From positions 4,327,501 through 4,391,500 of the forward strand of contig CP031585.1 of the NCBI GenBank assembly GCA_003217735.2: 64,000 nucleotides of DNA. The letters are read 5' to 3'. The notes below the pieces were generated by a model. It was given only the letters and a program-made list of their open reading frames with translations, made no database searches and was not told the DNA's origin. This DNA is from Marinibacterium anthonyi (GTDB lineage: Bacteria > Pseudomonadota > Alphaproteobacteria > Rhodobacterales > Rhodobacteraceae). A program made the position numbers and the translations under genes. Shown in pieces: positions 33,666-40,779 of this stretch (positions within the stretch are counted from its first letter, which is position 1; each line of letters opens with the position of its first letter).

Positions 33666-34693
33666 GCCTTGGCCCCCCGAAGCCGCAGGCGCGGGTCGAT
33701 CAGCGAAAGCGCCAGGTCGACCAGCAGGTTGGCGAAGATGAAGAACAGCCCCGAGATCAGCACGACGGCCATCAGCGCGTTCAGGTCCTTCTGCAGGATC
33801 GCGGTCAGCCCGTAGGACGCGAAGCCGCCCCAGCCGAACACCATCTCGACCACGAAGGCGTTGCCGATGAGCGAGGCGAATTCGAGCCCCATGATGGTCA
33901 GCGGCGCGATGGACGACAGTTTCAGCAGGTAGCGAAAGACCACGACCCGTTCGGGCACGCCGAAGCTGCGCAGCGTCAGCACGTGATCCTTGCGCAGGTT
34001 TTCGATCATGGCGGACCGGGTGATGCGGGTGATCTGGCCGATGCCGGCCATCGCCAGGGCCAGCGCCGGAAAGGCCAGGTGCTGGGCGGCATCGATGAAG
34101 ACGTCGAACCGCGCGTGCGCCAGGCTGTCGATCAGCAACAGCCCGGTCGGCCCGTCGGGCGCGTTCAGCTTGTAATCGACCCGGCCCAGGATCGGCCAGT
34201 TCGGAAAGAACGATCCGGCCAGCAATTGCAGGCCCACGGCAAACAGGAACGACGGGATCGTCACCCCGAACAGCGAAAAGAACCGGCCCACGTTGTCGAT
34301 CCACCGATCCCGGTAGCGCGCCGTCAGCACGCCCAGGGGCACCGAGATCAGGAAGACCAGCGCGACGGTGGTCAGCACCAGTTCCAGCGTGGCGGGCAGG
34401 AATTCGGCGATGTCGGCGGTCACGGCGCGGTTGGTGACCAGCGACTGGCCCAGGTCCCCGCGCAGCGCATTGGACATGTAGCGCCCGTACTGGACGATGA
34501 CCGGCTGATCCAGACCCATTTCCGCCTGCAGCGCCGCCACCTGGTCGGCCGTGGCCGAAGGACCCAGCGCCATCCGCGCCGGGTCCCCGGGGACCACGCG
34601 GGCCAGCACGAAGATCATCAGGGACAGCACAAAGAGAACGAGAAGGACAGAAGCCGTCCGTCGCAAAATGCCCTCGATGATCTGACGTCCCAT
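33662..34693 (-). CDS. Dipeptide-type ABC permease (DppB-like)
   Basis: Inner-membrane permease of 343 residues. Features are the first helix with LMIFVLARVVPGDPARMALG, the periplasmic loop with LGLDQP-type AEMGLDQPVIVQYGRYM, and the docking loop ITRSAMIENLRKDHVLTLRSFGVPE. It is the first structural gene of the operon, 92 bases after the MalT-like regulator gene on the same strand. A duplicated direct repeat in that gap may be the activator site. Confidence 0.93.
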   Translation of the reverse strand: MGRQIIEGILRRTASVLLVLFVLSLMIFVLARVVPGDPARMALGPSATADQVAALQAEMGLDQPVIVQYGRYMSNALRGDLGQSLVTNRAVTADIAEFLPATLELVLTTVALVFLISVPLGVLTARYRDRWIDNVGRFFSLFGVTIPSFLFAVGLQLLAGSFFPNWPILGRVDYKLNAPDGPTGLLLIDSLAHARFDVFIDAAQHLAFPALALAMAGIGQITRITRSAMIENLRKDHVLTLRSFGVPERVVVFRYLLKLSSIAPLTIMGLEFASLIGNAFVVEMVFGWGGFASYGLTAILQKDLNALMAVVLISGLFFIFANLLVDLALSLIDPRLRLRGAKA

Positions 34694-34751
34694 GGTCGCG
34701 CCTCCGTTCGTTGCCTCAGGATGGCGGGCGAAAGGGGATCAGCTCAAGCCG

Positions 34752-34787
34752 TGGAAAGGATAGGTTCTGGATGGAAAGGGATAGGTT
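34752..34787 (-). promoter_or_regulatory. Two direct repeats before dppB, candidate activator boxes
   Basis: TGGAAAGGATAGGTT (34752-34766) and TGGAAAGGGATAGGTT (34772-34787) lie 20 bases apart, two helical turns, 59-94 bases upstream of dppB. Direct repeats at this spacing suit a MalT/LuxR-type activator. The distal copy overlaps the stop codon of the regulator gene. Confidence 0.45.
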
Positions 34788-37071
34788 AACGGACCCAGCC
34801 CAAAGCCTTGGCCGCGCGAATGGCGTCCGCGCGACGGTTGCAACCCAGCTTTGCGTAAAGATTCTTGAGGTGGAATTTCACCGTCGGTTCGGAGATCGCC
34901 AGTTGCCGGGCCATGACCTTGTTCGACGCGCCTTCGGTCAGCATCATCAGCACTTTCAGCTCCTGCTTGGTCAGGTGCGCCCGCGCCGTGCGGGTTCCGA
35001 AGGAAAACCGGCTGTCCTCAAGCCGACGCATCACCGCGCGGGCGGGGCCGACGGCCTGCAGGTAGGCGGCGGTGCCCGCGTCGCTCCACAGGTCCGCAAG
35101 GAACAGGTATTCCTCGGCCAGCACCGACAGCACGCCGTTGCGCGCGACATCGTCAAACACCGACCGCAGCAGCGCGCGCACGCGCGACGGATTTCGGGTC
35201 GCCCGCGCGACATGGGCGCGCCAGATGTCCAGCGCGATGCGCTGGCGCCCGGTCAGGCGCGGGTTGGCGGCCATGTGGTCCAGCTTGCGCCCCAGGTAGG
35301 GCAGACGCGGGTGTTCATAGGTGATCTGGCGCAGCCAGCACAACGCCAGCATCACCTCGTCCCGTGTGGCGAGCCTTGCGAATTCGGCATCGGCGCTTTC
35401 GATCCAGACCCGGTCGATGCGCGCCTGGATCGGGCTCAGCATCCGCGCCGCCTCGCCCCAGCGGTTGGCGTTCTGCAGCACCTGGGCCTTGCGCAATTCC
35501 AGCAGCACGCGAAACTGCCGGTTCATCGCCAGCCGCACCCACCACCGGTCCAGATAGGCCAGCGCCGCCCCGGTGGACACCTGTTCGCCGTAGGCCTGGC
35601 TGCCGAACAGCACGGCCAGTTCGGCCAGCGTCGGCCATGTCTCGCCCCCCGCGAAGGCATCCAGATCCTCGTCCAGGAAGCTGAGCATCGCGGTGGGATC
35701 GCCGTCCTCGAACCGGGCGGCGCCCTCGACCAGGCGGGCGATGCGGGCGTCGCCGGGGCTGTCGAATTCCAGCCGGGCAAGGCAGGCCCTGGCATCGGCG
35801 ATCTCGGGCAGCGCCGCGCCGGATTCCCCGCGCAGCAGGCGGATGACGGCCCGGTGCAGCGCGATGTAGAACCGCAGCAGGGGGGCCCGCGCCCTGTCAT
35901 AGGCCTGCCCCGCGCGCAGGGCGACATCCTCGGCCTCGGCATAGCGGCGCTGGCGCAGAAACACTTCGAGCACGGCGTTGTAGCAGGACCCGCGCAGCAG
36001 GTGCGTATCGACAGGAATGCGGGCGATGACGGACAGGGCGGCGTCCAGCGCGGCGTCACTGACCGTCACGTCCTCGTAGATCATCAGCACGATGCGAAAG
36101 ACCTGGACCCGCAGCGGCAGCGCGCTGGCCGGCGACAGGGCGCGCGACAGGTCCAGCATGTCGTCGCCGAACCGGTCGGCAAAGAGACGGCGGGCGCCGT
36201 CGATCTCGCCGGCCTTCAGCGCCAGGATCGCCCGGGTCACCACAAGGTCGGCATCGCTGTCCAGGACCTCGGGCGGGAACGCGCGGATGAATGCGGCAAA
36301 ATCCGAAGGGGCAACGCCGTAGAACAGGTAATACCCCCCGGCGCCCCGGTACAGCTGCACGGCAAGCTCCGTATCCCCGTCCTCCAGCGCCCGGCGGATG
36401 ATCCGCAGCGCCAGCCCGGGCCGCGCCGGCAGGGCACCGCCCGTCCATCCCAGGCCATCGGGCCCGTCGGCCAGCAGCCGCAGACCCAGGGCGGTTTCGA
36501 CGGCCTGCGGCAGCAGGCGGCGCAGCCGCGCATGGGCGTCGGTGCCGGGGTGGCGCAGCGGCGGGATCAGGGGGGCAAGCGTGCCGCACGCGCCGGGATC
36601 ACCGGCAAGCGCTTCAAGCCGGGCGGCGGGCAGCGGGCGCAGCACCTCGCGGGCCAGGTAATCGGACAGGTCGCGGTCCCGGATCTCCTCCGCCCCGGCC
36701 AGCACCGGCCAGCCGGCGCTGCGGTTCCAGGCCGGATGGTCGGCGGGCAGCAACAGCGCCTCGGGCTCGATGTCGCGCAAAAGCCCGTACAGGCGGGCGC
36801 GGCCCAGGCCCTGGGGTTCATCGCCGGGACGGCACAGGATCACCAGCCGACCGGGGCCATCGGAAGCGGGGTCGGCATCGGGATCGCAGGCGCAATCGCG
36901 GATCCGCCAGCCGGGGCCGTCGAAGGCGCCGGGCGCGACGGGCGCGGCCCCCACGGCGTCGGCCAGGGCGCGGGCAAGGACCGACTTGCCGAACCCCGCC
37001 GGCGCAACCAGCAGGGTGACCGGGCGATCATCGTTCACGATCCGGTCGATCAGCGCGGCGTGCTCGTACAT
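34786..37071 (-). CDS. MalT-like LuxR-family transcriptional activator
   Basis: A 761-residue STAND-type regulator. An N-terminal NTPase starts with Walker A APAGFGKSV (23-31); a long helical-repeat (TPR-like) region occupies about 200-690; a LuxR helix-turn-helix (TKQELKVLMMLTEGASNKVMARQLAISEPTVKFHLKNLYAKLG) ends the protein. The N-terminal NTPase is short and its Walker B is not obvious. It sits directly upstream of the dipeptide-type ABC/HyuA/DUF917 operon and is very likely its activator, sensing the imported compound. Confidence 0.9.
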   Translation of the reverse strand: MYEHAALIDRIVNDDRPVTLLVAPAGFGKSVLARALADAVGAAPVAPGAFDGPGWRIRDCACDPDADPASDGPGRLVILCRPGDEPQGLGRARLYGLLRDIEPEALLLPADHPAWNRSAGWPVLAGAEEIRDRDLSDYLAREVLRPLPAARLEALAGDPGACGTLAPLIPPLRHPGTDAHARLRRLLPQAVETALGLRLLADGPDGLGWTGGALPARPGLALRIIRRALEDGDTELAVQLYRGAGGYYLFYGVAPSDFAAFIRAFPPEVLDSDADLVVTRAILALKAGEIDGARRLFADRFGDDMLDLSRALSPASALPLRVQVFRIVLMIYEDVTVSDAALDAALSVIARIPVDTHLLRGSCYNAVLEVFLRQRRYAEAEDVALRAGQAYDRARAPLLRFYIALHRAVIRLLRGESGAALPEIADARACLARLEFDSPGDARIARLVEGAARFEDGDPTAMLSFLDEDLDAFAGGETWPTLAELAVLFGSQAYGEQVSTGAALAYLDRWWVRLAMNRQFRVLLELRKAQVLQNANRWGEAARMLSPIQARIDRVWIESADAEFARLATRDEVMLALCWLRQITYEHPRLPYLGRKLDHMAANPRLTGRQRIALDIWRAHVARATRNPSRVRALLRSVFDDVARNGVLSVLAEEYLFLADLWSDAGTAAYLQAVGPARAVMRRLEDSRFSFGTRTARAHLTKQELKVLMMLTEGASNKVMARQLAISEPTVKFHLKNLYAKLGCNRRADAIRAAKALGWVR

Positions 37072-37150
37072 GGCTCCCCTCGGACACTTGCCGGATCAAG
37101 GGCTTAGCACGATGCGGGGCCGCTGCACATGGCCGATGCGGACAGCCGGG

Positions 37151-37190
37151 CTCAGGCGGGTTCAGGCGGGCTCAGGCGGACTCAGGCGGC
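37151..37190. repeat. 10-bp tandem repeat x4 across a stop codon
   Basis: Four copies of CTCAGGCGGG-like decamers. On the minus strand each copy except the degenerate ones provides TGA; the glycosyltransferase ends in one of them. Confidence 0.85.
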
Positions 37191-38156
37191 CTCGACCACC
37201 TGTTCGAACAGCGAGTTCCAGGCGCAGACAGTGCGCGATTCGACCTGGCGGGCGTCGACAAACGGCGCCTGGGCAGAGCCGGTGACCAGGTCGGCCAGCG
37301 CCCGTGTCCAACGCGGTTCGGTGAATTCCGGCACCTGCACCGCGCCGAAATCCACATGCCCCCGCAGCCCGTCGGCGCCCGAAACCAGCACCGGACGCCG
37401 GCTGGCCAGCGCCTCGACCGCGACCAGCCCGTAAGGTTCCCAGCGCGACGGCATGACCACCGCGTCGCAGGCGGCCAGGGCCGCTTCGGGCGTGGTGTGG
37501 CCGTGAAAGGTGATGCGTTCGTCATCCCCCGACAGATCCTCCAGCGCGGCGCGTTCAGGCCCGTCGCCGAAGATTTCCAGCCGCACGTCGGGATAGGGCA
37601 AGGCGCGGAAGGCGGGGATCAGCAGGTCGAACCCCTTTTGGCGATCCAGCCGGCCGATGGCGCCGATCCGGCGCACCGGCGTGCGCGGCGCCGGCAGACC
37701 GGCGATCGAGGACAGCGATACGCAGGGCGGCACCACCGACAGGCGGTCAGCCGTCACAAGCCCGGTGCGCCCCAGCCAGTCGGCCTGCGACTGGCTGACC
37801 GCGACGACCCGGTCGAACAACCCGTATCCACAGCGTAGCAGGGCCCGGAACCGGCCCCGATGCGCGACATTGGCGGCAACAAAGCGTTCGCTGTAGCTGT
37901 GTTCCACATGCACCAGCGGTATGCCCCGATAGCGGCTGCGCAGGGCGGCCAGGCCCGGCAGGCTGCCCCAGGTCAGCGTCAGGTGCGACACGATCACGTC
38001 CGCCACGATCCCGGACCGCGCCGCCGCAAGGCGGCGGACAGGAATGACCTGATGGCGGGCCAGCGCGGCCATCCCGGGATTGGCGCCGATGAAATCCAGA
38101 TAGCGGCGCACCCCTCCGGGGCTTTGATCGTCGATGAGATGGGCAACCGTGGGCAT
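37182..38156 (-). CDS. Glycosyltransferase, GT4-like
   Basis: A 324-residue GT-B-fold enzyme. The N-terminal domain begins VAHLIDDQSPGGVRRYLDF with VEHSYSERF; the C-terminal donor domain has RIGAIGRLDRQKGFDLLIPAF, ALAACDAVVMPSRWEPYGLVAVEAL (the E-x7-E motif) and ends after the last helix. It probably adds a sugar from a nucleotide donor during exopolysaccharide or lipopolysaccharide assembly on the inner side of the membrane. It is the last of three glycosyltransferase genes on the minus strand. Confidence 0.88.
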   Translation of the reverse strand: MPTVAHLIDDQSPGGVRRYLDFIGANPGMAALARHQVIPVRRLAAARSGIVADVIVSHLTLTWGSLPGLAALRSRYRGIPLVHVEHSYSERFVAANVAHRGRFRALLRCGYGLFDRVVAVSQSQADWLGRTGLVTADRLSVVPPCVSLSSIAGLPAPRTPVRRIGAIGRLDRQKGFDLLIPAFRALPYPDVRLEIFGDGPERAALEDLSGDDERITFHGHTTPEAALAACDAVVMPSRWEPYGLVAVEALASRRPVLVSGADGLRGHVDFGAVQVPEFTEPRWTRALADLVTGSAQAPFVDARQVESRTVCAWNSLFEQVVEAA

Positions 38157-38291
38157 CTGAACTCCGGACTTGTTACTCTCTGACTCTGGCGGGCGGTGCC
38201 CCGAACACTGCGGGAAACCGCCAAGGGCCGCCGCCCCTGTTGTTGCGCGGGGCAGACACGCCCCTGTTGTTACGTGCGGGCCAGACCCGCA

Positions 38292-38314
38292 CCCGGCCTG
38301 TTCGTCAGGCCGGG
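38292..38314 (-). terminator. Hairpin at the end of the middle glycosyltransferase gene
   Basis: Stem CCCGGCCTG / CAGGCCGGG, loop TTCGT. It overlaps the TGA of the gene. A 27-base imperfect direct repeat with CGCCCCTGTTGTT lies next to it at about 38234-38290. Confidence 0.5.
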
Positions 38315-39288
38315 CGACGGCCATTCGCACGGTCCTTGATCCAGCGCATCCGCACCGGGCCGACCAGCGCCAGAACGGCAGCGCGGGCACAGACCGAAAC
38401 GGTCGCCGCGGGCTCTTCCCAGATCGGCCGGGGCGACCTGGCCAGGGCTTCGCGCAGCTGATGCAGCGCCAGCCTGCCGTCGCCGGCGCGGATCGCCCGA
38501 GAGGCCAGGTGGCGGTACTGGTAGGCCCGCGCCGCGCAAGTGTGGCGGGCGAAGAAGCCCGGAACAAGCGGAGTCAGCTTGGTCACCATGCGTTCCCATG
38601 CCGCAAGTTGCTGGAAGGCGGCAGCCGAGGACCGACCCTGCACGATCCGGCGGCAGGTCAGCGCACCGGCAAGGCCTTCGACGTCCCAGTCCGTGGTCAG
38701 CACGAATCGCAGCCACAATTCGATCATCTCGGACTGGCGGAAGGTTTCGTCGAAATACCAGGTCCGCTTGTCGGCCAGCCCCGGGTCCCAGGCGATGCTG
38801 TCCAGGGCCGCGCGCCGGATCACCGGGGTCGATCCTTTGCCGATCGGGTTGCGCCGAAAGACATGCGCCGCGGTGAGACCGGTCAGGCGCGGGCCATGGC
38901 AAGTGTCCAGCGGCTTGCCCGCCCCGTCGATCAGCGCACAGGCGGAAAAGCTGATGCCCACGGCCGGACGTTCGCGCAGGTGGCGCACATGGGCCGCCAG
39001 CTTGACCGGAGACCAGAGATCATCGGCATCGCAAAAGCCGATGATCTTGCCCCGGGCATGAGCGATGCCGGTGTTGCGCGCGCCCGCGGCGCCACGGTTG
39101 GTCTGGGTGACCACGCGGATGCGGGGATCGGGATGCGCCCTTGCAAGATCGCCCGTGACGTCGATGGATCCATCGTCCACGACAATGACTTCCAGATCCT
39201 CGAAGGTCTGGCTGGTCAGGCTGTCCAGGGTCTCTGCCAGCGTCGCGACGGCATTGTAAGCCGGCACGACAATCGAGGCGAAGGGCAT
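38305..39288 (-). CDS. Family 2 glycosyltransferase
   Basis: A 327-residue GT-A-fold enzyme. The start ASIVVPAYNAVATLAETLDSL, the nucleotide-binding VVDDGSIDVT and the DxD-type FCDADDLWS are present. The C-terminal third is less typical and carries no membrane segment. The ribosome-binding AAGGAAG is supplied by the first unit of an 18-bp repeat array just upstream. It is likely cotranscribed with the neighbouring glycosyltransferases in surface-polysaccharide synthesis. Confidence 0.88.
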   Translation of the reverse strand: MPFASIVVPAYNAVATLAETLDSLTSQTFEDLEVIVVDDGSIDVTGDLARAHPDPRIRVVTQTNRGAAGARNTGIAHARGKIIGFCDADDLWSPVKLAAHVRHLRERPAVGISFSACALIDGAGKPLDTCHGPRLTGLTAAHVFRRNPIGKGSTPVIRRAALDSIAWDPGLADKRTWYFDETFRQSEMIELWLRFVLTTDWDVEGLAGALTCRRIVQGRSSAAAFQQLAAWERMVTKLTPLVPGFFARHTCAARAYQYRHLASRAIRAGDGRLALHQLREALARSPRPIWEEPAATVSVCARAAVLALVGPVRMRWIKDRANGRRPA

Positions 39289-39292
39289 TTCA

Positions 39293-39365
39293 GTCTTCCT
39301 TGGGTGGTCCGTCTTCTTTAGGTGGTCCGTCTTCCTTGGCTAGGTCAGTCTTCCTTGGCCAGGTC
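39293..39365 (-). repeat. 18-bp tandem repeat x4 carrying ribosome-binding-like sites
   Basis: Four 18-19-bp copies (GTCTTCCTTGGGTGGTCC and variants) fill the spacer between two glycosyltransferase genes. On the minus strand each copy presents AAGGAAGAC or AAAGAAGAC; the copy next to the start codon acts as the Shine-Dalgarno. Confidence 0.9.
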
Positions 39366-39366
39366 G

Positions 39367-40281
39367 TCAGCAGGCAAAGAGCGCCCGGCGCAATCCGCTG
39401 GGTAAGATAGGGGCGGTCACGGCGGCGCCAAGGGTAAGCGCGCCGCGGCGCACGTCCGAGAACCAGCCGCGCGGGCTGATCCGGCATCCGGCAAAGGCCA
39501 GCCGGATGGCTTCGGCCGAAGGCGCGCCCACGCGCAGGGCGCGGCGGGCCAGGAACCGCAGATAGATCGCCTCGTCCCGGGCCGAGCCCGGGTGACCGAA
39601 GCGCGCGGCGGTGCGAAGCGCGGCGCGGCGGCCTTCGCGCAGATCGGCCAGGTTCGAACTCAGGCCGCTGGCGCTGGTGCGATAGTCGACCAGGACACGG
39701 TCCACGCCGATCACCCGATAACCGATGCCGACCACGCGGATCAGCCATTCCAGGTCCTCGTTCTGCACCAAACGGGTGTCAAATCCGCAGCTGTCCTCGA
39801 AGACGTTGCGCCGCACGGCGACGTTGGACAGGGTGCAGACCGGGTTTTCGCCCAGCAGCATGTCGATGCTCAGCGTGCCCTTGAACGGCGCCGACAGCGC
39901 GCGGGTGCGGGCGCCGTCGAAAAACGCGACGCGGCCGAAAGCGGCGTCGACATATTCGTCCTCGAAAACCTCGTCCAGGCAGGCCAGCTTGGTGTTGCGC
40001 CAGCGGTCGTCGGCATCGCAGAAACACAGGACCTCGCCCCGCGCCATGGCGGCGCCGGCGTTGCGTGCGGCACTGGGACCCGTGCCGGAATGCCCGATCA
40101 GCCGGATCCGGCTGTCCAGATAGGTGGTGCGCATCACGATCGCGGCGGTGTCATCCGTGGACCCGTCATCGACGACCAGGACTTCCCAGTCCTCGAAGGT
40201 CTGCGCGACGAGGCTCTGGATCGTCTCGATAATGGTGGCGGCGGCATTATGACAGGGCAGGATAATGGAAAAGCGGGGCAT
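39367..40281 (-). CDS. Family 2 glycosyltransferase
   Basis: A 304-residue GT-A enzyme paralogous to the next gene: SIILPCHNAAATIIETIQSLVAQTF, VVDDGSTDDTA, GPSAARNAGAAMARGEVLCFCDADD (DxD) and the acceptor-region NEDLEWLIRV. It is the first gene of the three-gene glycosyltransferase set; a 500-base spacer lies upstream and should hold its promoter. The product stops in residues typical of the short rhamnosyl/galactosyl-type transferases. Confidence 0.88.
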   Translation of the reverse strand: MPRFSIILPCHNAAATIIETIQSLVAQTFEDWEVLVVDDGSTDDTAAIVMRTTYLDSRIRLIGHSGTGPSAARNAGAAMARGEVLCFCDADDRWRNTKLACLDEVFEDEYVDAAFGRVAFFDGARTRALSAPFKGTLSIDMLLGENPVCTLSNVAVRRNVFEDSCGFDTRLVQNEDLEWLIRVVGIGYRVIGVDRVLVDYRTSASGLSSNLADLREGRRAALRTAARFGHPGSARDEAIYLRFLARRALRVGAPSAEAIRLAFAGCRISPRGWFSDVRRGALTLGAAVTAPILPSGLRRALFAC

Positions 40282-40464
40282 GGGTCAGGCAGCTTTCAAA
40301 CAGATGTACGATACTCAAAGGCGCAGGCCTGCAGGTCCGCGACGATCCCGACGGTCAGGGCCGCGAGCAGGTGGCCATGGGTAGGGGTCGGTTCAGGCAA
40401 AGCTATACAAGACAAGAAGGTCCGTCCCTTGCTCTGCGGTAGACCGTACATAGCTCTGGTGGCC

Positions 40465-40486
40465 TACCCCCTATCCAGAGGGGGTA
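40465..40486. promoter_or_regulatory. Inverted repeat TACCCCCT / AGGGGGTA
   Basis: Eight-base perfect arms around ATCCAG. There is no T-run; it could be an operator or a terminator stem. Confidence 0.35.
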
Positions 40487-40595
40487 TGTCGGACGTTCAA
40501 AATCCCCAGTGGGCAAGCGCGCCAAAATAGTCCTGCAAGCGGAATTTTCCAGGGAATCCCCATAGATGGAACAATCTGCCGTCCGGCACCCCACT

Positions 40596-40639
40596 GGCCC
40601 ATTCTTGGCCCATTCTTGGCCCATCATTGGCCCATCAAT
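40596..40639. repeat. 11-bp tandem repeat x4
   Basis: Four copies of GGCCCATTCTT / GGCCCATCAAT lie in the spacer downstream of the hybrid kinase gene. Confidence 0.88.
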
Positions 40640-40779
40640 GCCCCAGCAGCGGCGTGCGCATGACCCGCCGGCGCCCGGTCCCAAGCGGCGCGTTTCAACC
40701 AGGAAGCGATTGACCCGCAGCCCGGCGGTGACGTGGATCTGGTGTGGGCCTGGCGCGGCCCTGGCGTTCGGGGTCCGGC

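Larger units (their letters stand above)
40282..40779. other. Spacer upstream of the glycosyltransferases
   Basis: About 500 bases with no gene. It holds a hairpin at 40465-40486, an 11-bp repeat at 40596-40639 and presumably the glycosyltransferase promoter, which I cannot place. Confidence 0.5.

Noticed and set aside
32808-34304. A 498-codon frame including DppC
   Set aside because: Upstream 213 codons are antiframe to DppB; DppC starts at 33665 in an ATGA overlap.
39293-39365. Possible CRISPR array
   Set aside because: The units are head-to-tail without spacers; none of the tandem arrays has the repeat-spacer pattern and no cas gene is present.
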